Source: Hyphomonadaceae bacterium (GTDB lineage: Bacteria > Pseudomonadota > Alphaproteobacteria > Caulobacterales > Aquidulcibacteraceae). Taken from it: DNA of 64,000 bases. Below the pieces are notes generated by a model. The model was not told the DNA's origin. It saw only the letters and a program-made list of their open reading frames with translations, and did not search any database. Positions 54,612-63,783 of the stretch are shown here, in pieces. A program made the translations under genes and the position numbers. Positions within the stretch are counted from its first letter, which is position 1, and each line of letters begins with the position of its first letter. The stretch is taken from the NCBI GenBank assembly GCA_016791365.1, contig JAEUMT010000058.1, positions 1 through 64,000 on the forward strand, read 5' to 3'.

Positions 54612-56951
54612 ATGGCCAAGACAATGTTGATCGACGCCGCCCACCCGGAAGAAACCCGGGTTGCGGTGCTCGACGGAAAAATCGTTGAAGACTTCGACTT
54701 CGAGACCCAGAACCGCAAACAACTCAGAGGCAATATCTATCTCGCCAAGGTGACGCGCGTTGAGCCGTCGCTGCAGGCTGCCTTCGTCGAGTATGGCGGT
54801 AACCGTCACGGCTTCCTCGCCTTCTCGGAAATCCACCCCGACTATTACGCGATCCCGCACGCCGATCAGGAATCGATCAAGGCCGAGCTCGCCGAGGCCG
54901 AAGCCGAAGCCGAGAAGGCCGACGAAGACGATGACGCGCTCGACGAGCGCCGCCGTCGCATCCTGACGCGCCGCTACAAGATCCAGGAAGTCATCCGCCG
55001 CCGCCAGATCATGCTGGTGCAGGTGGTGAAGGAAGAGCGCGGCAACAAAGGCGCCGCGCTCACCACTTATCTCTCACTCGCCGGCCGCTATTGCGTCTTG
55101 ATGCCGAACACCGGCCGTGGCGGCGGCATTTCGCGCAAGATCACGCAAGCGACCGACCGCAAGCGCCTGAAAAAAATCGCGCAGGACCTCGAAGTGCCGC
55201 AAGGCCAGGGCCTGATCATCCGCACCGCGGGCGCCAAGCGCACCAAGACCGAAATCAAGCGCGACTACGAATATCTCTCACGCGCGTGGGAAACGATCCG
55301 CGACGAAACGCTAAAGAGCGTCGCGCCGGCTTTGATCTACGAAGAATCCTCACTCGTGAAGCGCGCGATCCGCGATCTCTACGACAAAGACGTCGATGAA
55401 ATTCATGTCGACGGCGACAATGCGTACAAGGAAGCCAAGGACTTCGTGCGCATGCTTATGCCGTCGCACGCCAAGCGCGTGCATCTTTGGAAGGACGCCA
55501 CGCCAATCTTCGCCAAGCACGGCGTCGAAAAACAACTCGATTCAATCTATTCGCCGGTCGTGACGTTGAAGTCCGGCGGCTACATCGTGATCAACCAGGC
55601 CGAAGCGCTCGTTGCCATCGACGTGAACTCCGGCCGCGCCACCCGCGAACGCAACATCGAACAAACCGCGTTCAAGACCAACATGGAAGCGGCCGACGAA
55701 GCGGCGCGCCAAATGCGTCTGCGCGATCTCGCCGGGCTCGTCGTGATCGACTTCATCGACATGGAAGAGTCGAAGAATGACCGCGCCGTCGAAAAGCGGA
55801 TGAAGGACAATCTCCGCTTCGATCGCGCGCGCGTTCAAATGGGCAAGATCAGCGGCTTTGGCCTGCTCGAACTTTCCCGCCAGCGCCGCCGCACCGGCGT
55901 TCTGGAGGGCACAAGCCACATCTGTGAGCATTGCGAAGGCTCGGGCCGCATTCGCTCCGTCGAAAGCGCCTCGCTCGCTTTGCTTCGCGCGCTGGATGAA
56001 GCGTCCGCCAAGCAGAAGAACCGCCTTATCGAGGCGCGGACCGCATCCGACGTTGCGATCTATCTGCTCAACGAAAAGCGCGACGCCCTGACGACGATCG
56101 AGGAAAACCACCATGTCCGCGTGCGCATTGGCGCAGGCAACGGCATGCATTCTGGTGATTTCGAGATCAACATCGCCGATGGCGGCTTCAATGACGAAGC
56201 AGAAGAGCAGGTCGAGGTTGCGCCGACGCGAGGCCGTAGCAAGCAGTCGCGACGCGATGTCGAAATTGAAGCGGAAGAAGCGGACGCCCGCGCCGCCGCC
56301 GAAGGCGGCGACGTCGAAGAGGCTGACGTCGACCTCGATGAAGACGATGCTGAAGCATCCCCGTCAGCGATCTCTGCTGCCGCCGGCGACGCCGACAGCG
56401 ACGACCGCAAGCGCCGTCGCCGCCGTGGCCGTCGCGGCGGAAAAAATCGCGAACGCACCGAGCGCGGCGACGTTGAAGCGCGCTCCGGCGAAGAGCAAAG
56501 CGAGGCGCCAAAGAAACCCGCCGCCGCCGAGCGTGAAGACCGCAACGGTCGTGGACGCCGTCGCCGCCGCGGCCGTGGCCGCGGCCGGCGCGTGTACGAG
56601 GTTGACGGCGGCGAATGGCTGGATTTCGTCAGCGCCGATCTCAAGCACCTGACGCCGCGCCCCGAACGCCCCGCCCGCAACGGCGACGCGCGCCGCCACG
56701 CGCCAGCGGCCGAAGAGGCCGATCACGAAACGGCGTCATCGTCGCCTGCGCCGGAAGAGCGGGAGGCAGAAATTATCGTGCATCCCGTGCCGGAGCCGGT
56801 AACGGAAACCTACAGCGAAGCGATCAGCGCGGTGACCGAGGTTGAAGCGCCTGCGCCTGCGTTGGCCGCGGACTCCCCCGCTTACGAGCCCGACCAGGAA
56901 CGTCGCGACAAATTCTTCTCACGGCTCTCGCGCTGGTCGAAGAAGAACTGA
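54612..56951 (+). CDS. rne: Ribonuclease E/G
   Basis: The main RNA decay endonuclease, 779 residues. It starts MAKTMLIDAAHPEETRVAVLDG, the alphaproteobacterial form, so ATG 54612 is chosen over the frame start at 54582. The S1 domain (about 30-130) carries an acidic insert (AEAEAEAEKADEDDDALDERRRR). The catalytic domain has the DNase-I-like part (VAIDVNSGRATRERNIEQTAFKTNMEAADEAARQMRLRD) and the zinc-link C-x-x-C (HICEHCEGSGRIR). The C-terminal half is disordered, with Arg-rich runs (RKRRRRRGRRGGK), as is typical for degradosome scaffolding. Confidence 0.97.
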   Translation: MAKTMLIDAAHPEETRVAVLDGKIVEDFDFETQNRKQLRGNIYLAKVTRVEPSLQAAFVEYGGNRHGFLAFSEIHPDYYAIPHADQESIKAELAEAEAEAEKADEDDDALDERRRRILTRRYKIQEVIRRRQIMLVQVVKEERGNKGAALTTYLSLAGRYCVLMPNTGRGGGISRKITQATDRKRLKKIAQDLEVPQGQGLIIRTAGAKRTKTEIKRDYEYLSRAWETIRDETLKSVAPALIYEESSLVKRAIRDLYDKDVDEIHVDGDNAYKEAKDFVRMLMPSHAKRVHLWKDATPIFAKHGVEKQLDSIYSPVVTLKSGGYIVINQAEALVAIDVNSGRATRERNIEQTAFKTNMEAADEAARQMRLRDLAGLVVIDFIDMEESKNDRAVEKRMKDNLRFDRARVQMGKISGFGLLELSRQRRRTGVLEGTSHICEHCEGSGRIRSVESASLALLRALDEASAKQKNRLIEARTASDVAIYLLNEKRDALTTIEENHHVRVRIGAGNGMHSGDFEINIADGGFNDEAEEQVEVAPTRGRSKQSRRDVEIEAEEADARAAAEGGDVEEADVDLDEDDAEASPSAISAAAGDADSDDRKRRRRRGRRGGKNRERTERGDVEARSGEEQSEAPKKPAAAEREDRNGRGRRRRRGRGRGRRVYEVDGGEWLDFVSADLKHLTPRPERPARNGDARRHAPAAEEADHETASSSPAPEEREAEIIVHPVPEPVTETYSEAISAVTEVEAPAPALAADSPAYEPDQERRDKFFSRLSRWSKKN

Positions 56952-56980
56952 AGAACTGCTAAGGCGTATGGCCTTGTTCC

Positions 56981-57014
56981 CGCCCCAAACCGGCGTTTCA
57001 ACCGGTCTGGGGCG
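56981..57014 (+). terminator. Hairpin between rne and the M48 protease gene
   Basis: The arms CGCCCCAAACCGG (56981-56993) and CCGGTCTGGGGCG (57002-57014) pair over 12 positions with one A-C mismatch and an 8-base loop. It lies 30 bases after the rne stop. No T-run follows, so it may be a 3' stabilising hairpin, a partial terminator or a site for RNase E itself. Confidence 0.5.
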
Positions 57015-57040
57015 GGGAAGCGGAATCTCAAGGAGCGGGC

Positions 57041-58423
57041 ATGGCCGCGACTCTTCTGTCATCGCTTGGCCGCGGCGCCGTCAGCGCCGTCGCGGCAATC
57101 AGCGCATTCGCCGTGATGGCGCAGCAAACCGCGTCGGCGCAATCGCTCATCCGCGATGCGGAAATCGAAGATACGTTGCGCGTCTATACAAACCCGCTGC
57201 TCGAAGCGGCCGGCCTGCGCAGTGAGGACGTGAAGATTCTCGTCGTCAACGAAGACAGTGTGAACGCGTTCGTCGCCGGCGGTCAGAACATCTTCGTCAA
57301 CACCGGTCTCATCATGCGCGCTGAGCGCCCCAACGAGATCATCGGCGTGCTCGCGCACGAAACCGGCCACATCGCCGGCGGCCACCTCTCGCGCTCGCAT
57401 CAAGCCATGAGCCAGGCCATGGGCCCGATGCTGATCTCAATCGGCCTTGGCGTGCTCGCCATGGCCGCGGGCGCGCCGGACGCGGGCGCCGCGCTCATCG
57501 CCGGCTCGCAAGGTTTTGCGATGGCGAGCTTTGTGCGCTTCACGCAAACGCAGGAGAGCGCCGCCGACCAGGCCGGCGCGAACTTCCTTGAGCGTTCAGG
57601 CCAATCCGGACGCGGCCTCATCTCGTTCTTCGACAGCGAAATCCGTCCGTATGAGTGGCAGACACGCCGCGCGCCGCCATGGATGATGACGCACCCGTTC
57701 TCGTCGGACCGCGTTGAATCGCTGCGCCAACGCGTGAACGCGGCATCCAATCGCGACGCCGTCGACACGCCCGAAAACATCCGCCGCTTCCAATTCATGC
57801 AGGCCAAATTGATCGGCTTCATCCGCTCGGAAGGCCAAGTTCTCGGCCGCTATCCGCTACGCGACACCTCGCAACCGGCGCGCTATGCGCGCGCGATCGT
57901 CTATTATCGCAACGCCAAGCTTCCCCAGGCGCGCGCTGAACTCGACATTCTGATCGCCGAAGATCCGCAAAATCCGTACTTCCAGGAATTGATGGGTCAG
58001 ATCTTGTTCGAGAACGGCCGCCCCGCCGAGTCGATCCCCTATCACCGCCGCTCGCTTGAGCTGGCGCCCCGCCAACCGCTGCTGCAAGTGAACCTCGCGC
58101 GCGCGCTCGTCGCCGCCCAGGGACGCGCCGGCAGCGACGAGGCGCTGCGACTCCTCTCGGAAGCAGTGGCCAAGGAGCCCGACAACGGCTTTGCCTGGCG
58201 CGAAATGGCGGCGACGCGTTACGAGCGCGGCGAAGAATCGCTTGCGGAACTCGCATCAGCGGAAGCCAGCTTCACGGTCGGCGACTATTCGAGCGCCTTG
58301 AGTTTCGCCGAACGGGCGAGACGCTCGCTGCCGCGCAACACGGTGGACTATCGCCGCGCCGACGACATCGTGAACTTCGCCGGCAACGAAGTCCGCGAGC
58401 GCGCCGAGCGCCGTCGCAGCTGA
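57041..58423 (+). CDS. BepA-like M48 metalloprotease with TPR domain
   Basis: A 460-residue periplasmic protease/chaperone. The signal peptide ends near QTASAQS. The M48 zinc site is AHETGHIAGGHLSRS (His about 106 and 110), with the third ligand Glu about 172 in TQESAADQAG. Residues about 290-450 form tetratricopeptide-like repeats (ARYARAIVYYRNAKLPQARAELDIL, FQELMGQILFENGRPAESI). E. coli BepA degrades or assists misassembled LptD and other outer membrane proteins. The equivalent function here is inferred. Confidence 0.93.
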   Translation: MAATLLSSLGRGAVSAVAAISAFAVMAQQTASAQSLIRDAEIEDTLRVYTNPLLEAAGLRSEDVKILVVNEDSVNAFVAGGQNIFVNTGLIMRAERPNEIIGVLAHETGHIAGGHLSRSHQAMSQAMGPMLISIGLGVLAMAAGAPDAGAALIAGSQGFAMASFVRFTQTQESAADQAGANFLERSGQSGRGLISFFDSEIRPYEWQTRRAPPWMMTHPFSSDRVESLRQRVNAASNRDAVDTPENIRRFQFMQAKLIGFIRSEGQVLGRYPLRDTSQPARYARAIVYYRNAKLPQARAELDILIAEDPQNPYFQELMGQILFENGRPAESIPYHRRSLELAPRQPLLQVNLARALVAAQGRAGSDEALRLLSEAVAKEPDNGFAWREMAATRYERGEESLAELASAEASFTVGDYSSALSFAERARRSLPRNTVDYRRADDIVNFAGNEVRERAERRRS

Positions 58424-58478
58424 GCTTGCCCGCCCACGTGAAAGCGGCAATGTCAGCGCAGCCAAGCTGGAGCCTGCC

Positions 58479-59204
58479 GTGATCGCGCGTTTTTTCGTTC
58501 TTGTGTCCCTTGCCCTGCTTTGCGCGTCGGCGGCGTCGGCGCAGAGCTTCAACGCGCAGGAACAAGCCGAAATCCGCGCCGTCGTGCGTGAGTACCTGGT
58601 GCGCAATCCGGATGTCCTGCGCGAGGCGCTGGATGCGCTGGCCGAACGCAACAACGCCGAACGCTGGAACGAGATCAAAGCTGATCCGCGCGACTTCGCC
58701 ATCGGCCCAGCCGACGCCCCCGTCACCATCGTCGAATTCTACGATTATCGCTGCGCCTACTGCCACGGCGCCATGCAATGGGTGCTCGACCTCGCGCGCA
58801 CGCGCCGCGACATCCGCATCGTCTTCAAAGAACTGCCGATCCTCAGCGAAGCGTCCATGGAAGCCGCGCGCGCCGCCCTCGCCGCACGCCCGCAAGGGCG
58901 CTATCTTCAATTTCACCAGGGCCTGATGAGCCATCCGCTCGATCGCGAAATGGACAGCGCCGCCATCGACGCCATCGCGCGCCGCGTAGGCATCGACGTC
59001 GCCCGCATGCGCCGCGACATGGAGGATCCCGCGATCACGCGAACACTCGAGCAAAACCGCGCTCACGCCATCGACTACAACATCACCGGCACGCCGGGCT
59101 TCGTCATCAACGGCGAACTCATTCCCGGCTTCAACCGGCCGGTGCTGGAAGCGCGCCTGCGCGAAGCCGCGCGCGAGTCGCGCGAACGCCGCGCCTCACG
59201 TTAA
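58479..59204 (+). CDS. DsbA-family thioredoxin-fold protein
   Basis: A 241-residue exported protein. The signal peptide ends at SAASAQS. The N-terminal helix motif QEQAEIRAVVREYLVRNPDVLREALDAL is typical of the DsbA-like subgroup related to Caulobacter and Rhizobium proteins (ScsC/BdbD-like). The active site is YDYRCAYCHGAM (Cys about 92 and 95), and the cis-Pro loop is NITGTPGFVING. It may oxidise or isomerise disulfides. The start is GTG after GGAG. The stop overlaps that of the convergent phytoene-synthase-like gene (TTAA, 59201-59204). Confidence 0.92.
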   Translation: MIARFFVLVSLALLCASAASAQSFNAQEQAEIRAVVREYLVRNPDVLREALDALAERNNAERWNEIKADPRDFAIGPADAPVTIVEFYDYRCAYCHGAMQWVLDLARTRRDIRIVFKELPILSEASMEAARAALAARPQGRYLQFHQGLMSHPLDREMDSAAIDAIARRVGIDVARMRRDMEDPAITRTLEQNRAHAIDYNITGTPGFVINGELIPGFNRPVLEARLREAARESRERRASR

Positions 59205-59941
59205 ATTCGTCCGGTCGCCGAAGCGGCCACGAGTGAAGCCTGGCGCCAAAGTAAAGCCTGCTCACGGCGGCCTCTCTGCAGCGCGCGCATGTACCCCGGC
59301 GCCAGCGCAACATAGCCAAAGGCCGGAAACGCGGCCGCGGGCATTTTTGGCGCGAGCGTCTTTGCTTCCGCATAGGCGCCCCGCGCACGCTGGAGCATCT
59401 CTGCTTCCGTAGCGCCGTTCGGCAGAAATCTGCGCCCACGCGCCGCCCAATAGGGCGCGGCGCGCAACAGGCCGGCATACGCCCAAGCCAGCGCCGCGCG
59501 ATCCACAAATTGCTCTTGTTCGGCGCCCAATGCGCCAACATCACACGCTTCAACCGCCGCCGCGATCAACGTCCGCGCCGTGCCGGCGACATAGTTCTCG
59601 AGCGCGGTCCACGTCGCGAACGGCGCAATTTCAAAGTCGGCGCCCCGCGCTTCGGCGATGCCTGCCAACATGCCCGCAACCGCGCCGCCTCCGCTCGCGC
59701 GCAAAGCCTCCAGCGCGGGATGAGCCTGTAGAGCGCCCTCGCTCAACGCCGAACGCCACCACTCCAAACGGATAGCGCCCAATGGCGCCTCGCGCACGGT
59801 TTCCGGCAAGCGCGCGATCTCATAATTCACGGCGTACATCGCGATCAGCCGTGCTCGCACCGGCGGCGGCGCAAACCGCGTCGCCAGCCATCGATCCTCA
59901 TCGACGCGGCGCACCAGAGTGTCGAGATCTTCGGTCGGCAA
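59201..59941 (-). CDS. Squalene/phytoene synthase family protein
   Basis: A protein of about 246 residues in the SQS/PSY fold family. It has RFAPPPVRARLIAMYAVNYEIARLPETVREAPLGAIRLEWWRSAL at the start and the last conserved segment with YAEAKTLAPKM and LAPGYMRALQ near the end. It lacks clear DxxxD prenyl-diphosphate motifs, so it may be the NDUFAF6-like assembly factor type and not a carotenoid enzyme. The start is uncertain: TTG at 59941 lies inside a heptad repeat and GTG at 59914 is possible. It lies downstream of the secDF genes, as in many alphaproteobacteria. Confidence 0.8.
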   Translation of the reverse strand: MPTEDLDTLVRRVDEDRWLATRFAPPPVRARLIAMYAVNYEIARLPETVREAPLGAIRLEWWRSALSEGALQAHPALEALRASGGGAVAGMLAGIAEARGADFEIAPFATWTALENYVAGTARTLIAAAVEACDVGALGAEQEQFVDRAALAWAYAGLLRAAPYWAARGRRFLPNGATEAEMLQRARGAYAEAKTLAPKMPAAAFPAFGYVALAPGYMRALQRGRREQALLWRQASLVAASATGRI

Positions 59942-60006
59942 TCGGAATCCGGCAATCCGCAGTCGTGGATCAATCCCGACTGCCTACTGCCGATTGCCGA
60001 CTGCCG
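59934..60006. repeat. Heptad tandem repeats flanking a small gap
   Basis: Between the PuuD-N-like gene and the phytoene-synthase-like gene, the left block (TCGGCAATCGGAATCCGGC, 59934 on) and the right block (CGACTGCCTACTGCCGATTG, ending about 60004) are in inverse orientation. They are built of degenerate heptads like TCGGCAA / TCGGCAG / TAGGCAG. The unit has the same TNGGNAN form as the element at 48831-48920. Its left block supplies the only TTG start for the downstream gene. Confidence 0.7.
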
Positions 60007-60645
60007 TCAAAACAACGTGCTCGCGCCCGTCATCGCCACCAGCATGGGCGCCGAGAGGAACGTGTTCGTGCGCGAGAACAGCATCGCCGTCTTGCCCGCC
60101 GCCGCCTTCGCGGAGGCCTCAAGCGTCGGATACTTGTTGTCGATGTTCAGCGCCTTTTGCTGGTTCGGCCAGATGATGAACCAGACGTTGAACCACATGA
60201 TCGTCGCCAGCCACATGCCGATCCCGATCAGGATGACCTTGTTGTCGGTGAACGGCACGCCGCCATCAAACGGCACGGCGCCGAGCGTGTAGGCCTGCAA
60301 CAGGTAGCCTTGATTGAAGGCAAGCGAGACGCCAGTCACGAGCGTCGCCATCGCGCCCCAACGAAACCAGAAGAGCGCTGCAGGTGCGATGACCTTGGTC
60401 ACCGCCGGTTTCTGCTCATCGGGAATCTTCGGCATGTTCGGAATTTGGGTGAAATTGAAATAGTAGAGATGCCCGATCCACATGATCGCCGTGAGCACGT
60501 GCAGCCAACGCAGCGCGGCTTCCCAGAACGCCTGGGTATCAAAACCCCAGCTCCCGACGCCCATCGCAAAAAAGATCAGGAACAACGACGCGATTGCGAC
60601 CGATGTCCACGCCACGTAACGCAGATTGCCCAGAAACCAAGCCAT
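60007..60645 (-). CDS. PuuD-N-like (urate hydroxylase N-terminal type) membrane protein
   Basis: A 212-residue membrane protein with about six helices. The blocks WLHVLTAIMWIGHLYYFNFTQIPNMPKIPDEQKPAV, LFWFRWGAMATLVTGVSLAF and FNVWFIIWPNQQKALNI match the membrane half of PuuD-type urate oxidases, which in full-length enzymes is fused to a C-terminal cytochrome c. The cytochrome domain is absent here, so the role is probably different or needs a partner. The ATG at 60645 is preceded by GGGGAAG. It follows secF by 21 bases and is likely co-transcribed. Confidence 0.85.
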   Translation of the reverse strand: MAWFLGNLRYVAWTSVAIASLFLIFFAMGVGSWGFDTQAFWEAALRWLHVLTAIMWIGHLYYFNFTQIPNMPKIPDEQKPAVTKVIAPAALFWFRWGAMATLVTGVSLAFNQGYLLQAYTLGAVPFDGGVPFTDNKVILIGIGMWLATIMWFNVWFIIWPNQQKALNIDNKYPTLEASAKAAAGKTAMLFSRTNTFLSAPMLVAMTGASTLF

Positions 60646-60666
60646 CAACTTCCCCTTCGTCGAGCC

Positions 60667-61701
60667 CTATTCCGGCGCCGGCTCGCCTCTCGCCATCATC
60701 CCGGTTGGACGCTTGCCAGGTCGCCCCGGCCGGTCGCCAAACAACGGCAGCGCTGGCGCCGCGATGTAGATCGATGAATACGTCGCGACCACCGTCCCGA
60801 ACAACATACAAATCGCAAACGCCCGCATCGTCGGGCCGCCCCAGATATAGAGCGCGCCCGATGCGATAAGCACGGTGCCGATTGTCATCAGCGTGCGTGA
60901 CAACGTTTCGTTGATCGAAAGATCGATCACGTCCGGCGGCGGCATCTGTTTGTACTTGCGGAAGTTCTCGCGCATCCGGTCAAACACGACGACCGTATCG
61001 TTCATGGAATAGCCGATGACGGTCAGCAGCGCGGCGATGACCGGCAGCGTGAACTCGATCCGGAAGAACGAGAAAACGCCGAGCGTCAGAATGGCGTCGT
61101 GAAACAGCGAAAGCACCGCGCCGACGCCGAACTGAAAATCAAAACGCATCCAGATGTAGGCCATGACCAAAATCATCGCCAGGCCGAGCGATACGAGGCT
61201 GTTCACGAACAGCTCGCCGGAGACCTTCGGTCCCACCGCTTCCGTGGCGCCAAAGGTCACGCCCGGCACCGCCGCCTGGATGGTGCGGCGCGCCGCTTGC
61301 AGATTGGCGTCGCCCTCTGCCTGCGCCGGCGGCAGACGCACCATCGCATTGTGCGGATCCGAATAGCCTTGCACCTGGATTTCACCGAGATCGAGTTCTT
61401 CCAGCGCGTGCCGGAGATTTTCGGCGTCGATCGGCGCAGGCGCGTGAATTTCCATCACCGTTCCGCCGGTGAAGTCGATCCCGAGATTGAAGCCGCGCGT
61501 CAGCACGGCCCCGGCGCGATCGAGCGGCGAGCCCGTCGCATTCTGGTAAAGCGTGATCGGGCTTTCGCGGAAGCCGGCCGAGATCATCGAACCGAATGAC
61601 AGGAGCACGAGCAGAATCGAAGCGAACGATGCGAAGAACGCAAAACGCACGAAGCCGAAGTGCGTCTTCTTTGGAATGAGTTTGACGAGGGGCCAGGCCA
61701 C
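60667..61701 (-). CDS. secF: Protein translocase subunit SecF
   Basis: A 344-residue inner membrane protein with six helices. It shows FNLGIDFTGGTVMEIHAPAPI in the first periplasmic domain, LVNSLVSLGLAMILVMAYIWMRFDFQFGVGAVLSLFHDAILTLGVFS, and VVFDRMRENFRKYKQMPPPDVIDLSINETLSRTLMTIGTVL, the SecF signature blocks. With SecD and YajC it uses the proton gradient to help SecYEG release proteins outward. It starts with GTG after GGAG and lies 14 bases after secD. Confidence 0.97.
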   Translation of the reverse strand: MAWPLVKLIPKKTHFGFVRFAFFASFASILLVLLSFGSMISAGFRESPITLYQNATGSPLDRAGAVLTRGFNLGIDFTGGTVMEIHAPAPIDAENLRHALEELDLGEIQVQGYSDPHNAMVRLPPAQAEGDANLQAARRTIQAAVPGVTFGATEAVGPKVSGELFVNSLVSLGLAMILVMAYIWMRFDFQFGVGAVLSLFHDAILTLGVFSFFRIEFTLPVIAALLTVIGYSMNDTVVVFDRMRENFRKYKQMPPPDVIDLSINETLSRTLMTIGTVLIASGALYIWGGPTMRAFAICMLFGTVVATYSSIYIAAPALPLFGDRPGRPGKRPTGMMARGEPAPE

Positions 61702-61715
61702 TTAGAGTTTCTCCG

Positions 61716-63299
61716 TCAAATCGGCAGCTTTTGGGGCCGCACGAGGCGGAACCAAATAGCGATAAAGAATTGTGTGACGAGCGTTGCCGTGATCACCGAG
61801 GTCACAACCCCGATCGACAACGTCCAGGCGAAGCCGCGCACCGGCCCGTGACCGAACCAGAACAGGATGAGCGCCACCCCGATCTGCGTCACGTGGCTGT
61901 CGATGATGGTCACCAACGCGCGCGCGAAGCCCGCATCAATGGCCAAGGCCGGCCCCCGCCCGTTCGCCTGTTCCTCGCGCATCCGTTCGTAGATCAAGAC
62001 GTTCGCATCGACCGCCATGCCCATCGTCAGCACCAAGCCCGCGATACCCGGCAAGCTCAACGTCGCGCCAGTGATCGACATAACGCCAATGATCATCGCA
62101 ATGTTGATGACCAGCGCCAAACACGCGAGCACGCCGAACAAGCCGTACGCCAGCACCATGAACGCGACGACGCCGATGGCGCCGTAAAGCGTCGCTTGCG
62201 AGCCGGCGTTCACCGCGTCCTGACCGAGTTCGGCGGTCACGGTGCGCTGTTCGATCACGGTGAGCGGCGCCGGCAGCGCGCCGGCGCGCAACATCACAGC
62301 CAGTTCGTTGGCGCTCTCAGCCGTGAAATTGCCGCTGATCTGGCCTGAGCCGCCGCAAATCGGTTCGTTGATGCGCGGCGCGGTCAGCACCTGGTTGTCG
62401 AGCAGAATGGCGAAACGCTGGCCGGTGTTGTCGCGGGTGATGCGGCAGAAGAGCCGCGTGCCCTGCGTATCCAAACGGAACGACAGCACGAACTCGCCGG
62501 TTTGCGGATCCGTCGACGGCGTCGCGCTGACAAGGCGCTCACCGGTGAAACGCGGCCGGCGCTCGACCACTTCGGCCTGCGCCCCCATTTCCGGATCAGG
62601 TTGCACCAACATCGTGCCTGGCGGCAGCGCCCCGCCGGGATCGACTTCGCGCACCATATGGAAGGTCATTAGCGCGGTGGTGCCGATGCGATCTTTCAAC
62701 ATTTCAGGATCGGAAACGCCAGGCGCCTGCACGACGATACGGTTTTCGCCCTGACGCACCGGGTTGATTTCGTTGGCGCCGGTCGGGTCGACACGGCGGC
62801 GGATGACTTCGATCGATTGCTGCGCCGCCTGACGGCTGAGTTCGCGCAACGCGGTATCTGTCATGCGGCCTTCGATCGTACCCTCGGGGCCCTCGGTGAA
62901 GCGCGTCACCTCGTTGCCGCTGGTCGTCGAACGAGCGATCGGGCGCAGCGCCGCCAACGCGCGCTGCATGTCGGCCGGATCGATCAGGCGAATGCGCGCG
63001 GCGTCCCCGGTCACGCCGCGGCCGGTATAGCGGATCGCAGGCTCGGCCTCGCGCAACGCCGCGGCCATCTGATCGGCGATGTTGTCGAGCTGGTTGCGCC
63101 GCAGCGTCGCGGTGTCGACTTCGAGCAGAAGGTGCGAACCGCCCTGCAAGTCGAGACCGAGATTGAGCACCTGATGCGGCAGCCAGGACGGGACCTGCTC
63201 ACGCACGTTCGCCGGAAGCAAGTTGGGCATCGCGAACACGATGCCCAACACACTGAAAATGATCACAAGGACCACACGCCAACGCGGCAACTTGAGCAT
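61716..63299 (-). CDS. secD: Protein translocase subunit SecD
   Basis: A 527-residue protein with six helices and a large periplasmic P1 head. Typical motifs are LGLDLQGGSHLLLEVD near the N-terminus, GANEINPVRQGENRIVVQAPGVSDPEMLKDRIGTTALMTF, and in the membrane part GIAGLVLTMGMAVDANVLIYERMREE. It operates with SecF and YajC as one complex. It lies six bases after yajC and 14 bases before secF. Confidence 0.98.
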   Translation of the reverse strand: MLKLPRWRVVLVIIFSVLGIVFAMPNLLPANVREQVPSWLPHQVLNLGLDLQGGSHLLLEVDTATLRRNQLDNIADQMAAALREAEPAIRYTGRGVTGDAARIRLIDPADMQRALAALRPIARSTTSGNEVTRFTEGPEGTIEGRMTDTALRELSRQAAQQSIEVIRRRVDPTGANEINPVRQGENRIVVQAPGVSDPEMLKDRIGTTALMTFHMVREVDPGGALPPGTMLVQPDPEMGAQAEVVERRPRFTGERLVSATPSTDPQTGEFVLSFRLDTQGTRLFCRITRDNTGQRFAILLDNQVLTAPRINEPICGGSGQISGNFTAESANELAVMLRAGALPAPLTVIEQRTVTAELGQDAVNAGSQATLYGAIGVVAFMVLAYGLFGVLACLALVINIAMIIGVMSITGATLSLPGIAGLVLTMGMAVDANVLIYERMREEQANGRGPALAIDAGFARALVTIIDSHVTQIGVALILFWFGHGPVRGFAWTLSIGVVTSVITATLVTQFFIAIWFRLVRPQKLPI

Positions 63300-63305
63300 T
63301 GGGTA

Positions 63306-63659
63306 TTATTCCGATGTTGCTTTGGAATCGTTGGCCGGCGCCGGGTCGGTCTTGGAGCGCACTTCGGCGATCGTATGGCGCAGCACGCGAACATCGACGT
63401 TCGGCGCCAGTTCGACCCGGACTTCATCGTCCGCGACCGACTTCACCTTGCCGATCATGCCGCCCGACGTCACGACGATGTCGTTCTTCTTGAGCGCCGC
63501 GACCATATCCATGTGCCGCTTGCGTGCCTGCTGCTGCGGACGGATCAGCAGGAAATAGAACACCACGAAGATCAGAACGAGCGGCGCGATCTGCATCAGA
63601 AGGCCGGACGTCGGGTCGGCCCCGGCGGCGGTTTGCGCGTATGCGGAAGAGATGAACAT
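63306..63659 (-). CDS. yajC: Preprotein translocase subunit YajC
   Basis: A 117-residue single-span inner membrane protein. A short N-terminus (MFISSAYAQTAAG) precedes one helix (MQIAPLVLIFVVFYFLLIRPQQQ) and the soluble segment RHMDMVAALKKNDIVVTSGGMIGKV. It ends in an acidic tail. It heads the yajC-secD-secF unit, with the NlpD-like M23 gene 124 bases upstream. Confidence 0.97.
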   Translation of the reverse strand: MFISSAYAQTAAGADPTSGLLMQIAPLVLIFVVFYFLLIRPQQQARKRHMDMVAALKKNDIVVTSGGMIGKVKSVADDEVRVELAPNVDVRVLRHTIAEVRSKTDPAPANDSKATSE

Positions 63660-63783
63660 TGATCCTCGGACGTTTGGGGAACGGGTGGGGACGAAGCCCC
63701 TTTGAAGAAGGCCGGGACTATATCGGGAGGCGCCGCCTTTTCAATCAGGCGTAGCGCCCTTCACGCGCCGTTTCGCCGCAGGC

